From an uncultured Lachnospiraceae bacterium (lineage in GTDB: Bacteria; Bacillota; Clostridia; Lachnospirales; Lachnospiraceae), in contig CADAOZ010000002.1 of assembly GCA_902789735.1 (NCBI GenBank), forward strand, positions 106,919-170,918: a stretch of DNA of 64,000 nt, written 5' to 3'. The notes beneath the pieces are model-generated. The model worked only from the letters and a program-made list of their open reading frames with translations. It ran no database searches and was not told where the DNA came from. Below are positions 39,325 through 48,374 of this stretch, piece by piece. The position numbers were made by a program, and so were the translations under genes. How positions within the stretch are numbered: the first letter of the stretch is position 1; every line of letters starts with the position of its first letter.

Positions 39325-41001
39325 TCAGCTGCCGGCAGAATAGGCTCTGCTGTTCACACTCCGGATAAAGCGCAGTCCCTGTTTCTGATAGCTTTCCATG
39401 CCGTCTCCGGACACATAGTTGATGACCGGCAGCTCTGTCTTGAAAAGCGGCGTGATCACAGCCTGGCCTGTCAGGGCGGGGCCTGTCAGGCTGTCATTGT
39501 AAACATTGACCACATGGGTGTCGCTGTTGACCTGATAATACTTCTTGCCCGGCAGCCGGACGATACAGGATCCGGTCTCATTGAGGCCGTAGGAATCTGT
39601 CAGTCCGGGGCCGAAGACCTCTGTCAGCAGAGCCCTTGTCTCCTCCGTCAGGGGGGCTCCGGTGGCTGTGTAGTACTGGGGCTTCCAGACCCGGATGTCC
39701 CGCTCCCTTGCGTACGCCGCGATCCCGGCCAGAATCTCCTGGTAGTTATAGAGATAGTCCGGCCTGTAGGCGTTGATCTCACGGATCAGCTCCTGCATGT
39801 CATCGGAATCCTTCATGGCTTTTCTGCGCAGGATACCGAAACGCTGGATCATGGAATCCATATCCCTGCCTTCCTGTCCGGGCAGCAGGGTCCTGGACAT
39901 GGTCTTGCCGGTGAAAGGATTGTATCCCGGCAGGGCCAGAACGCGCAGCCAGTTGGCGGTCAGCCAGGCATTTTCATTGGGAGAAAAGGGAATCCGCAGG
40001 GCCTTGCCCGTGGTGCCCGAAGTCGTATGGATATGCCACGCGCTGAATCTGCCGGCTTCTCCCGACAGTTCTGCCGCAAGCCAGCTTCCCAGCTCCTCCC
40101 TGGTCAGTACCGGGAACTGATACAGGTCTTCCGCCTTCCTGTAATCGGAAGGCCTGGTTCCGGACCTGCGGAAGCGCTCCCGGTAGAAAGGAATCTCCCA
40201 GGCCGCTTCCATCAGCTCCCGGATCCTGCGGTTCTGGATCTCGACCATCTGTCTGGCATTGCGGGAAGTGACCGGGTCCCTGACCAGCGACAGATAATCC
40301 TGCATGGCGTTGATGTGTTCCATACGGGCGTCATTCTCATAATTCCGGTCCGGTATGCCTGTGACGGGCGCTTTACCGGCGGAGGGTCCATGGCCGGCCT
40401 CCTCCTTTTCCTTTGGCCGTTCCGCTTTCTTCTCTTCCGCCGCCGGGACGGGTTCCCAGCCATTTTCCATGACCCTGCGGGTCTCCCGGATCAGGGTCTC
40501 CCGGTCCAGATCCGTTTCTCCCGAAGCGTACTCGACCAGGATCTGGGCCAGACCGGCCGCGGTATAGGAGGCCACCAGCTTCTGGGATCTGGCTGTCTGC
40601 CCTTCTTCCGCGATCATATGGGCCTGCAGATAATCCCGCAGGACATGGCGGCATTTATCCGTAAAGGGCATGATCCTGTCCTCCGCCGCCATCTTGCGGA
40701 AGAATTCCTTTTCCTCCGCGTGCTGTCCGATCCAGTCAAACAGAGACTCCACAGAGAGCGTCTCCTGTCCGTACAAATAATTCATGAAATCCGCGGAAAG
40801 GTCATCCGCGTACTCTGTCAGAATGTCATCGATGGAATCATAATGCAGGTAAAAGGTCTTGCGGTTGATATCCGCCAGCTCTGCCACCTCTGTGATGCTG
40901 ATGTCGCTGTAATGATCCCTGCGCAGGACCAGGGTCATGAAGGCACCGCGTATATCTTTTTTGATCTTATAAAAACGTCTGTCACTGGAAGTCCTGTACA
41001 T
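39325..41001 (-). CDS. TetR-type regulator fused to a PaaK-like adenylate-forming domain
   Basis: A 558-residue fusion. Residues 1-190 are a TetR repressor with helix-turn-helix ISITEVAELADINRKTFYLH; a Lys/Glu/Pro linker follows; about 230-558 match the phenylacetate-CoA-ligase group of adenylating enzymes, with the nucleotide loop HTTSGTTGKALRIPFS near 320, YYTATGAPLTEETR and DSYGLNETG near 472. The chain stops after YVSGDGMESYQ, so the C-terminal lid domain with its catalytic lysine is missing. That suggests a ligand-sensing rather than a full ligase role. The start at 41001 follows AGGAAGAGAG; a CACATGTG palindrome lies upstream. Base composition is like its neighbours. Confidence 0.84.
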   Translation of the reverse strand: MYRTSSDRRFYKIKKDIRGAFMTLVLRRDHYSDISITEVAELADINRKTFYLHYDSIDDILTEYADDLSADFMNYLYGQETLSVESLFDWIGQHAEEKEFFRKMAAEDRIMPFTDKCRHVLRDYLQAHMIAEEGQTARSQKLVASYTAAGLAQILVEYASGETDLDRETLIRETRRVMENGWEPVPAAEEKKAERPKEKEEAGHGPSAGKAPVTGIPDRNYENDARMEHINAMQDYLSLVRDPVTSRNARQMVEIQNRRIRELMEAAWEIPFYRERFRRSGTRPSDYRKAEDLYQFPVLTREELGSWLAAELSGEAGRFSAWHIHTTSGTTGKALRIPFSPNENAWLTANWLRVLALPGYNPFTGKTMSRTLLPGQEGRDMDSMIQRFGILRRKAMKDSDDMQELIREINAYRPDYLYNYQEILAGIAAYARERDIRVWKPQYYTATGAPLTEETRALLTEVFGPGLTDSYGLNETGSCIVRLPGKKYYQVNSDTHVVNVYNDSLTGPALTGQAVITPLFKTELPVINYVSGDGMESYQKQGLRFIRSVNSRAYSAGS

Positions 41002-41107
41002 ATAAAACTCTCTTCCTGTAAAGCATAGGGTACAGCCTTGTGTCATGGTTCCGGGCATGTCCGCGGAAGCGGCTGTTTTCCGATTTTTTTGTCAACATAT
41101 GATTATT

Positions 41108-41124
41108 GTACCACATGTGTGTAA
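41108..41124. promoter_or_regulatory. Palindrome upstream of the TetR-PaaK gene
   Basis: CACATGTG (41112-41119) with partly symmetric flanks overlaps a TACAAT-like -10 hexamer of the minus strand, the usual place for a TetR operator. Confidence 0.45.
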
Positions 41125-41171
41125 AAATTACATTTTCAGAGTGTATTTATATAGAAGTCATTTTTGTAAAC

Positions 41172-41203
41172 AGCAGCGGGCCGGATTCATCCGGCCCGCT
41201 GCT
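41172..41203 (-). terminator. Terminator of the VanX-like gene
   Basis: Perfect 15-bp AGCAGCGGGCCGGAT/ATCCGGCCCGCTGCT stem with a two-base centre, then GTTTAC on the minus strand. Confidence 0.8.
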
Positions 41204-41232
41204 CACGTGACTGCTGACGCTGATTCTGTTTT

Positions 41233-42450
41233 TTATTCTCCTGTAATGGATGTGCTGTTCACAGGGAATGTGAAATAGGTGTCGGGGTAGGGTTCCTCCG
41301 CGAGAGTGAAATGCCACCATTCCTCTTCAAGAGGCTTAAAGCCGTGCCGCATCATGGCCTCCCGCAGGATCATACGGTTTTCGTACTGCTCCTCAGTAAT
41401 ATCCGTATAATCCGGATGGCTGAGCTCACCGAAATAGTCAAAAGTACCGCCCATATCCACTTCTTTTTCCGTCTCCATATCGAACAGGGTCAGGTCCACG
41501 GTGCTGCCCCGGCTGTGACCGGAATGCTCCGCGATGTACCCCTGGGGGAAAAGGACGTCCTTGTCCAGTTCGGGATAGAAGTACTGCTTCATACGGACAT
41601 CCTCTTCGTCCAGAGCCCATTCCATAAAGTTGTCGACTGCCATCTGGGGGCGATAGGCGTCATAAATCTTCAGGCGGTATCCCTGGCTGACCAGATCGTC
41701 GCTGACTTCCTTCAGGGCCGTGGCTGCCTCTTCGGTCAGAATGGCTACCGGCTCTTCATAGCCGTCGATCCTGTCCCCTACAAAGTTGTAGGTGGAATAG
41801 TAACGGATCTCCAGGATGGCATCCGGCACCGCTTCACTCAGAAGGACAAAGTCAGAAGCGTCATCCGAAAGATTTGTCCCGTCTTCCGCAGTCGTTCCGC
41901 CGATCTCCGGCTCCTCTTCGGATACCTTTACGAACACGCCGTCCTCCTCATTGGCGGAATCCTTCCAGCGGACCTTCTCCCCTTCTTTCATGAAGGCTCC
42001 ATTTGTCGTGGTCTCGTCTTTGGTGCTTTCATTTCCTTCCGCGTCCACGACGTGGGTATAATGTCTGGCATTCTCATAGGCCAGCATACCGGAAGCTTCA
42101 TCATAGTTTCCTTCAATCTCCCAGACCGCGGCTTCTGTGGCGCTTCCGCCCCAGTTGACCGTGATCACGTAACTGCCATCCTTTTTCTGCGCGGCGCTCA
42201 TCACAGCCCGTTTGCTGACTTCATCCTCCCAGGAGCCGGAAAGATCCAGCGGGCCCGCAATCTCGTCCAGGACCTCCGCTTCTGCCGCCGTCAGATCCGC
42301 GGCCGCCTGATCCGCCTCTGCCTGCGCGCCTTCAGCAGCTTCCGCTGTATTGGATTCCGCCGGCTGGGCCGCGCCGCCGGAACTGCAGGCTGTCATCATC
42401 ACAGCCGCGCCCGTGACCAGTGCCAGTATACTGAATGTTTTTCTTACCAT
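41233..42450 (-). CDS. VanX/DdpX-like D-Ala-D-Ala dipeptidase lipoprotein
   Basis: A 405-residue lipid-anchored zinc peptidase. A lipobox ending MMTACS follows the leader; residues 30-190 are a separate acidic region, and the C-terminal 210 residues are the VanX fold with KIYDAYRPQMAVDNF, EHSGHSRGSTVDLTLFD (Zn His and Asp) and EEEWWHFTLAEEP (catalytic Glu and third His). The long N-terminal part is absent from classical VanX (about 200 residues). Without vanA/vanH neighbours it more likely trims peptidoglycan peptides or nutrients than confers vancomycin resistance. Start at 42450 has GAAGGAG before it. Confidence 0.87.
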   Translation of the reverse strand: MVRKTFSILALVTGAAVMMTACSSGGAAQPAESNTAEAAEGAQAEADQAAADLTAAEAEVLDEIAGPLDLSGSWEDEVSKRAVMSAAQKKDGSYVITVNWGGSATEAAVWEIEGNYDEASGMLAYENARHYTHVVDAEGNESTKDETTTNGAFMKEGEKVRWKDSANEEDGVFVKVSEEEPEIGGTTAEDGTNLSDDASDFVLLSEAVPDAILEIRYYSTYNFVGDRIDGYEEPVAILTEEAATALKEVSDDLVSQGYRLKIYDAYRPQMAVDNFMEWALDEEDVRMKQYFYPELDKDVLFPQGYIAEHSGHSRGSTVDLTLFDMETEKEVDMGGTFDYFGELSHPDYTDITEEQYENRMILREAMMRHGFKPLEEEWWHFTLAEEPYPDTYFTFPVNSTSITGE

Positions 42451-42528
42451 AGCTGTCTCCTTCAAAAGCCAGGATCCATGACCGGCTCTGTAAGCCTGTC
42501 AGACATCTGCCTTAAAGGCGAATATTCT

Positions 42529-44232
42529 TTACATAAAGGACGGATTGACACCTGCCGCCATCATAATACCGACAACGCCGGCTACGATCAGAGCGTAGAG
42601 CAGACAGGGAATAATATTGGTCCGGATCAGCAGGCCTTCGTTTCCGTTGGTACCGGTCGTCGCGCCGACGGCAACGATGTTGTTGATACAGATCATATTG
42701 CCGATGGCGCCGCCCATGTTCTGCAGGGCTACGATCAGGACCTGATTCAGTCCCAGAACTGTCGCGACTTCAAACTGCAGGCTGGCGAACAGGGTATTGG
42801 ATACGGTACAGGATCCTGACATAAAGGCGCCCAGAACGCCGATATACGGTGCGACCAGGATATAGGCCTTGGAGAATACGCCGCCGATGGCATGAGCCAT
42901 GGCATAGATCATACTGCTGTTCATGTTGCTGTAGGTGCCGGCTGCGCTGTCAATGGCCTGGCCAATGGCCTCGCTGGAAGTAAAACGATAGATGTTGACC
43001 ATGGCGACACCGAACAGAAGGGCAAAAGCCGCGCCGGAGATCATCTTCAGGGAATCCTTGACCGCGATCCTGGCGTTTTTGGCGGATACCTTGTGGGCGA
43101 ACAGCGTAAAAATGGCTGTGACCATGAAGGGCAGAATACCCGGATTGTACAGGAACTTGAACGCCCAGTCGATCTCCTCGAATCCCAGGATATTGTCAAT
43201 ATGCAGGATAAAAGGCTCCGAATTCAGGATCGCCTTGATGCCGAACGCGTCGACTCTGGTCAGGAACAGGACTACGCAGATGATCAGGTAAGGAAGCAGG
43301 GAATAGCGGATCCGCAGATGGGTATCTCTGGCGTCACGGATATGCTGGGCGGACTGCCATTCATCCTCTCCCCATTCTTCCACGCCTTCAAAGGTCCACT
43401 TCTCTTTGGGGACAAGGAAGCCCTTTCTGGCGGAAATAACCGCGACCACAAGAGCCGTCAGGAAAGCCGTCATGGAGACCAGTTCGGGGCCCGCGATGAT
43501 GGCCATCAGGATATAGACGGTTCCCAGCACGCCGCCGATGAAGAGGCAGAAGGGAATGACCGGAATAACATCCTTAAAAGATTTGTTCCTGCCGAATACC
43601 TTGCACAGGACGGCCACGCCCATAATAATGACCGCGATACCGCCGATCATGTGAGGGATACAGGTAAAGATGGTCAGCAGACGGGTGAACTTGTCAGGAT
43701 CTCCGCCAAGTCCCTTGACCGCTTCCGCGACCATATTGGCGCCGGTCAGGGTAGGAACACCGACCGGACCGGGACATACCGGTGTTGAATTATAGATCAG
43801 GCATACGGAAGCTGCCGCCAGGGGCGGGAAGCCCAGGCTGATCAGGATCGGGGCGCCCAGGGCCGCGGGGGTTCCGAAGCCGGCAACGCCTTCAATAAAG
43901 CCGCCGAACAGGTAGCCTACGATGACGGCCTGGATTCTGGCGTCTCTTGTCACTCTGGAGAAAATATGGTTGATGGTGACCATGGCACCGGACATTTTCA
44001 GGACATTCATCAGCAGGATGGCGCCGAAAATAATACAGATGGTTTCGAAAGCGCCCAGGAATCCTCCAATGGTCCTGGCCGCGATCTCTTTGACTCCCAT
44101 TCCCCAGACAGCGGCCGCGATGACTGCCGCCAGGATCCATGCCAGAGGCAGGGCTCTCTTAGCCGGCCAGCCAAAAAAGACCATCAGGATAACTGTCGTG
44201 AGAATCGGGATCGATGCAATCAGAGCATACAT
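42529..44232 (-). CDS. lctP: L-lactate permease
   Basis: Inner-membrane lactate:proton symporter of the LctP family, 567 residues with 12 or more hydrophobic helices. GVAGFGTPAALGAPILISLGF is the family signature, near residue 120; GNMICINNIVAVGATTG lies near the C terminus. GAGGAGG precedes the ATG. No lactate dehydrogenase is adjacent. The promoter at 44272-44300 drives it alone. Transport direction depends on the cell's metabolism and cannot be read here. Confidence 0.93.
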   Translation of the reverse strand: MYALIASIPILTTVILMVFFGWPAKRALPLAWILAAVIAAAVWGMGVKEIAARTIGGFLGAFETICIIFGAILLMNVLKMSGAMVTINHIFSRVTRDARIQAVIVGYLFGGFIEGVAGFGTPAALGAPILISLGFPPLAAASVCLIYNSTPVCPGPVGVPTLTGANMVAEAVKGLGGDPDKFTRLLTIFTCIPHMIGGIAVIIMGVAVLCKVFGRNKSFKDVIPVIPFCLFIGGVLGTVYILMAIIAGPELVSMTAFLTALVVAVISARKGFLVPKEKWTFEGVEEWGEDEWQSAQHIRDARDTHLRIRYSLLPYLIICVVLFLTRVDAFGIKAILNSEPFILHIDNILGFEEIDWAFKFLYNPGILPFMVTAIFTLFAHKVSAKNARIAVKDSLKMISGAAFALLFGVAMVNIYRFTSSEAIGQAIDSAAGTYSNMNSSMIYAMAHAIGGVFSKAYILVAPYIGVLGAFMSGSCTVSNTLFASLQFEVATVLGLNQVLIVALQNMGGAIGNMICINNIVAVGATTGTNGNEGLLIRTNIIPCLLYALIVAGVVGIMMAAGVNPSFM

Positions 44233-44271
44233 AAATGTGTCCTCCTCTTCGTTTTTCTCTTACACGATAAC

Positions 44272-44300
44272 ATATTAAGACACATTTATTTATTTTTCAA
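44272..44300 (-). promoter_or_regulatory. Promoter of lctP
   Basis: TTGAAA (44300-44295), 17 bases, TAATAT (44277-44272) on the minus strand. Confidence 0.65.
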
Positions 44301-44390
44301 CATTTGTGTATTAAAAAAGTTCAAAAATATCCGCCGGGACTTTGTGCAAAGTGCAAAAAACGAACAGGATTCCTGCATATCTTCCGGAAT

Positions 44391-44419
44391 TTGTATTTGC
44401 GGAACGCATGTGGTAAGAT
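44391..44419 (+). promoter_or_regulatory. Promoter of the 217-residue unknown gene
   Basis: TTGTAT, 17 bases, TAAGAT on the plus strand, about 58 bases before the start at 44477. Confidence 0.55.
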
Positions 44420-44476
44420 GACGTGACCGGCCGGAACAGCCGGCAGACCGATCAAAACACAGAATTGGAGATAATG

Positions 44477-45130
44477 ATGACTTCCAGAAATAAATCTTTC
44501 TACAGACATTCCGGTTCGACGAAAAAGCGGCAGCCCCATTATAAGATCATCCGCAAGGCAGCCGAGGAAGACCCTTCCCGGACTGCCCCCTCTCATCCCG
44601 GCGCTTTTCAGGAAAGGCTTGCCTTCTATCTGTCGGAGCAGGAGGAACAGTTCGCTTCCGTCCTGGCAGGGAGCGGCTTCTCCTTCGATCTGGTCCTGGG
44701 CGGGGAACGGATCGGCTTCCGCAGAAAGTCGGACCGCTATACAGATGACACCATGGAAAATGTTGAGACCGTATTCCTGGCGTTTCCCCAGAACGGAGAT
44801 AAGAAGAGACTGCTGCAGGGCTGCCTGATCACCCTGCACGGGAAGACGGACGGACAGGAAGACAACCGGATCCGCTTCCGGGACGCGGCTGTCACAGGAT
44901 ACAGCCTTCCTTCCAAAGGGGACGTCTACCATGCCCAGGCCGCGGTCCGGGCTTCCAGACAGCTGACACCGGACGGCTACAATACCTATCTGGCCCATGT
45001 CCTGTATGTCCATACACCGGAAAAAGAGACTTATCTGATGGATGAATTTAATTTTGATGCCCATCCCCTGTTCATGCTGGGCCTGCTGGGCAATGAATAT
45101 CAGCTGACAGCTGTCAGAGTCGGAGACTGA
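44477..45130 (+). CDS. Uncharacterised 217-residue protein
   Basis: Not recognised. The first 45 residues are basic and probably disordered (MTSRNKSFYRHSGSTKKRQP); the rest is mixed alpha/beta and globular with LAFYLSEQEEQFASVLAGSG, YLAHVLYVHTPEKETYLMDE and a Tyr-rich second half. No signal peptide or membrane helix. GGAG lies six bases before the second of two adjacent ATGs, which is taken as the start. It may share a transcript with the CobL-like gene 110 bases downstream. Confidence 0.65.
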   Translation: MTSRNKSFYRHSGSTKKRQPHYKIIRKAAEEDPSRTAPSHPGAFQERLAFYLSEQEEQFASVLAGSGFSFDLVLGGERIGFRRKSDRYTDDTMENVETVFLAFPQNGDKKRLLQGCLITLHGKTDGQEDNRIRFRDAAVTGYSLPSKGDVYHAQAAVRASRQLTPDGYNTYLAHVLYVHTPEKETYLMDEFNFDAHPLFMLGLLGNEYQLTAVRVGD

Positions 45131-45240
45131 GTCCTCTCCGGCCCTGCATACTTTTTTCTTCCGAAATCCCATCCATGTGCTATTCTATATAGGAGAGAAG
45201 CCAGACAAAAAGGCATCCGGTCAAAGGGGGTAACAGGATT

Positions 45241-46155
45241 ATGGAACATCTTTTCAACAACAGCAGTATTCTTGCATGGCTCCGGTATTATGCCGAGAAC
45301 ACACAGGTCGACCTGCAGAAAGTCAAGATCATTGACATAACGCGGAAGAACAAAAATCTGATCCCGACCGTTGAATCCCACAGCGAAGTCCTGGTATTCA
45401 CGGAAGCCGGCCATGCCGATATCTTTTACCGTATGTGGAACGCCGGTCTGGGAGAGTGTACGGTCTGGTACAATGAAGGCTCCGACCCCAGCGGTCCGAT
45501 TCTGTCCAGGCCTCTGAAGGAAATGATCAACCGCGGCATCAACGCATCCGCTGCCATGCTGATCATGAACCCCAAAGCCAGGTCCACCTATAAGATCGGC
45601 ATGAGCAATTCCGCCTTCACCAGAGGTTCCATCCGCTATGTCGGATCAGAGATCCGGGCGGTCATCCTCAGCAAAATGCATCTGGACCTGGCGGACAATG
45701 TATGCACCATCGGCGCCGCCTCCATCGGCGTGGAAGCCGCCATGGCAGCTCCCGAGGGAACGATCATCGCCGTGGAATACAGCAGCTCGGACCGTAAGAC
45801 CGTTGAAGACAACGCCAACCAGTTCGGCCTTCATAACATCACCATTCTGGACAGCGTGACGGATGAAAATCTGGCGGATCTGCCTGTTCCCGGAATCACC
45901 ATGATGGTGGCTTCCGCCAGCATGGAAAAGGAGATCGAGTGCCTGCTGCGCAGGAATCCTGCCATGGAATTCGTGATCTATACCCTGGACTTCCAGTGCG
46001 CCGCCTCCCTGCCGGCCATTCTGGAAAGATATGGCTTCGAAGAGGTCGAAGTCCTGCAGATCTCCGTCAGCAAGCTCAATCACAAGCACAACATGGTCGC
46101 GGAGCCGGCGCCCTGGCTGATCAGCGCCTTCCATCCGGCTCCCGGACAGGAATGA
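45241..46155 (+). CDS. CobL/CbiT-like methyltransferase homologue, orphan
   Basis: A 304-residue protein. Residues 110-290 resemble the CbiT (precorrin-6B decarboxylating methylase) part of CobL: SNSAFTRGSIRYVGSEIRAV, then LDLADNVCTIGAASIGVEAA at the SAM-binding position, EGTIIAVEYSSSDRKTVEDN, and a later strand. Residues 1-105 resemble the CbiE half only in layout. The glycine-rich loop reads TIGAASIGVEAA where cobalamin enzymes have an IGAGTGSVSIEAA-like sequence, so cofactor binding may be altered. No other cobalamin genes occur in the window. The start has only a weak ribosome site (AGGATT, GGGGG farther back). Confidence 0.62.
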   Translation: MEHLFNNSSILAWLRYYAENTQVDLQKVKIIDITRKNKNLIPTVESHSEVLVFTEAGHADIFYRMWNAGLGECTVWYNEGSDPSGPILSRPLKEMINRGINASAAMLIMNPKARSTYKIGMSNSAFTRGSIRYVGSEIRAVILSKMHLDLADNVCTIGAASIGVEAAMAAPEGTIIAVEYSSSDRKTVEDNANQFGLHNITILDSVTDENLADLPVPGITMMVASASMEKEIECLLRRNPAMEFVIYTLDFQCAASLPAILERYGFEEVEVLQISVSKLNHKHNMVAEPAPWLISAFHPAPGQE

Positions 46156-46169
46156 ATATAATGATGATA

Positions 46170-46202
46170 AACAGCCGGATCGCTGTGAGCGGTCCGGCTG
46201 TT
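46170..46202. terminator. Hairpin between convergent CobL-like and RluA genes
   Basis: Perfect 10-bp AACAGCCGGA/TCCGGCTGTT stem; T-runs are weak, so it may rely on either strand's flanks. Confidence 0.6.
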
Positions 46203-46208
46203 CCTGTC

Positions 46209-46243
46209 TTCACTATAGTTTTCACTATAGTATTCACTATAGT
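46209..46243. repeat. Three tandem copies of an 11-base unit
   Basis: TTCACTATAGT occurs at 46209, 46221 and 46233 with an exact 12-base period. The third copy contains the stop codon of the rluA-type gene. Confidence 0.9.
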
Positions 46244-47229
46244 TCCCGTATAATACCGTATTGTTCTGCCCATCCCGGTGCAGGATCCGTGATCTCGACC
46301 ATTTCTCCTGTAAAAGGCTGACGGAAGCGGCATTTCCAGGCATGCAGATGCAGATCGACCTCTTCCGCCGCGGGCACCTTCTTTCCAATTCCGATAGGCC
46401 CGGCATACATACCATACAGGGGCTCCCCGACCAGGGGATGGCCTGTATGGGCCATATGGACCCGGATCTGATGGGTCCGTCCATGCTCGATGGTACACCG
46501 GCACAGGGTTTTCGGAGAGACGCTGTCCGGATCCTCCGCCAGGACCTGATAGAAAGTCCCTGCCGCTTTGCCGTCCGGATCGACCTGCATATACATAGTG
46601 TCCGGGATCCGGCTCAAAGGCGCTTCTATTTTCCCGGATTTAGGGCATCCGGAGAAGCTTCCCCTTACTTCCGCCAGATAGATCTTCTCAAAGCCCCCCT
46701 GCCTGCGCTGGCCGCTCAGCATGGCGGCCGCTTCCGCGTGCTTGGCAAATACAACAATTCCGGAAGTATCCCGGTCCAGCCGGCCCAGCAGATAGAGCCT
46801 GCCGGTGATCCCCTGCCCTCTCAGATAAGCGGCCGCCGCGTTGGCCAGTGTATCCGCATAGTGGCCGGGAGAGGGATGACAGACCAGGCCGGCCCGCTTG
46901 TGGACCGCCAGGATATCGGGATCCTCATATAGAACGGTCAGGGGACCGACCGACGGATCCGGATCCGACCATTCGACCCTGCCCCTGGCAGGTGCCCTGT
47001 CTGTACCGGCCCGCAGATCCCGGTCATTGTCCATCAGCTGCAGCCGCAGGAGATCGCCCGCGTGTACCGTCCGGTTGACTCTGGCCCATTCCCCGTTGAG
47101 ACAGATCCCGCCCCGGCGGAATTTCATGCGGCCGATCTGATGGGTGGAAAAACCAAGCCTTCGGAGCCAGGCGGAAATGGCAAGTCCTTCCTCTTCTTTT
47201 CCAGCTGTATAAGTCACAAATCGTTCCAT
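46237..47229 (-). CDS. RluA-family pseudouridine synthase
   Basis: Converts uridine to pseudouridine in rRNA or tRNA. The 330-residue product has an N-terminal S4-like RNA-binding segment (ISAWLRRLGFSTHQIGRMKF), the catalytic motif LLGRLDRDTSGIVVFAKH with the conserved Asp, and the C-terminal GRTHQIRVHMAHTGHPLVG. The target site cannot be told from sequence. The start at 47229 matches homologue ends, though the ribosome site is distant. It follows bcp by 20 bases on the same strand. Confidence 0.92.
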   Translation of the reverse strand: MERFVTYTAGKEEEGLAISAWLRRLGFSTHQIGRMKFRRGGICLNGEWARVNRTVHAGDLLRLQLMDNDRDLRAGTDRAPARGRVEWSDPDPSVGPLTVLYEDPDILAVHKRAGLVCHPSPGHYADTLANAAAAYLRGQGITGRLYLLGRLDRDTSGIVVFAKHAEAAAMLSGQRRQGGFEKIYLAEVRGSFSGCPKSGKIEAPLSRIPDTMYMQVDPDGKAAGTFYQVLAEDPDSVSPKTLCRCTIEHGRTHQIRVHMAHTGHPLVGEPLYGMYAGPIGIGKKVPAAEEVDLHLHAWKCRFRQPFTGEMVEITDPAPGWAEQYGIIREL

Positions 47230-47248
47230 AGGATTCCAGCGCCGCTCC

Positions 47249-47704
47249 TCATGACAAAGCTGCAAGCATCTGTTCGGGATTGTCCGCCGCTTTCACCTTA
47301 TCCATGGCCTTGATGATCACGCCTTCCTCATCGATCAGATAGGTCGTCCGGACCACGCCCATGGAGACTTTGCCGTAATTCTTTTTTTCCTTCCAGACAT
47401 CATATGCTTCTATGACAGTACGCTCCGGATCTGCCAGCAGGGTAAAGGGCAGTCCGTATTTAGTCTCGAAATTCTTATGGGATTTGACGCTGTCCTTACT
47501 GACGCCCAGAACGACAGCTCCCTTTTCCCGGATTTGGGGATAACGCTCCGCAAAGCCGCAGGCCTGCTTTGTGCAGCCGGCCGTATTGTCTCTGGGATAA
47601 AAATAAAGAATGACCTTCTGCCCGCGGTACTGGGACAGAGAATGCATGTCTCCGTTCTGATCCGGTAATGTAAAATCAGGTGCTTTGCTTCCAATCTCCA
47701 GCAT
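47249..47704 (-). CDS. bcp: Thiol peroxidase of the Bcp/PrxQ class
   Basis: Reduces hydroperoxides with thioredoxin-type donors. The 151-residue protein starts MLEIGSKAPDFTLPDQNG and carries YFYPRDNTAGCTKQACGF with the peroxidatic and resolving Cys five residues apart, as in Bcp. The rest matches the family, with VRTTYLIDEEGVI near the end. It precedes the RluA-type gene in one transcription unit. Confidence 0.93.
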   Translation of the reverse strand: MLEIGSKAPDFTLPDQNGDMHSLSQYRGQKVILYFYPRDNTAGCTKQACGFAERYPQIREKGAVVLGVSKDSVKSHKNFETKYGLPFTLLADPERTVIEAYDVWKEKKNYGKVSMGVVRTTYLIDEEGVIIKAMDKVKAADNPEQMLAALS

Positions 47705-47786
47705 GTTTTTCTCCTCTCCTGTCTGTCATTATCTGTATCGTTTCATACAGGGGGCCGCTTCCGGCCATTCCTGCTCCATTGCTGTT

Positions 47787-48374
47787 TCATTCAAAATGAA
47801 AAGCCAGCTGTTCAAATTCGCATACCCGGCGCAGCGGGCCCGGTCTGGCTGCCAGGAATGATTCTGTCGCGCCATCTTCAAAGACCCAGTCCTCCAGGTC
47901 CTCTTCCGCCAGCAGCAGAGGCATCCTGTCGTGAACCGGTTCCATGCTCTCATTGGCGGCCGTGGTCAGCAGGATAAAACGGTCCTCCCCTCCAAAAAGG
48001 TTATAGAAGCCTGCCATATACAGGACCGGCCTGTCCGGCACTGTAAAGGTGAACTGATTGCCGGCCCGGTCCCATTCATAGAAGCCCTCCGCGGCGATCA
48101 CACATCTGCGGCGTGCCACGCTCTGCGCGAAAGACGGTTTCTGCAGGGCTGTTTCCGACCGGGCATTGATCATAAGGCCGCTGCCCGCAGCCGGCGGGAA
48201 TCCCCAGATCATTTCCCGGGCCGCCAGGTCATAACGGTCCCCTGTCATGAGAATGCTCTTCTGAGAAGGCCGTACATCACCGGTCCGCTTCCAGTTGATT
48301 CCCTTCTCCCGGGTCCGGGTCTTCCGTTTGATATCCAGCAGGGTATTCCCGCTGATGATGTACCTGGCACACAT
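47787..48374 (-). CDS. yedK: SOS-response-associated peptidase-fold protein (YedK/HMCES)
   Basis: Forms a protective thiazolidine crosslink with abasic sites in single-stranded DNA through its N-terminal Cys. The 195-residue product begins MCARY, exposing Cys2 after Met removal, with INARSETALQKPSF, RRCVIAAEGFYEWD and HDRMPLLLAEEDLEDW, which hold the conserved Asn, Glu and His. Its N-terminal part lacks some loops, so it is slightly shorter than the usual 220. It sits alone near bcp. Confidence 0.9.
   Translation of the reverse strand: MCARYIISGNTLLDIKRKTRTREKGINWKRTGDVRPSQKSILMTGDRYDLAAREMIWGFPPAAGSGLMINARSETALQKPSFAQSVARRRCVIAAEGFYEWDRAGNQFTFTVPDRPVLYMAGFYNLFGGEDRFILLTTAANESMEPVHDRMPLLLAEEDLEDWVFEDGATESFLAARPGPLRRVCEFEQLAFHFE

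Noticed and set aside
41233..42450. Vancomycin-resistance vanX
   Set aside because: No vanH/vanA/vanR/vanS neighbours and a different domain layout.
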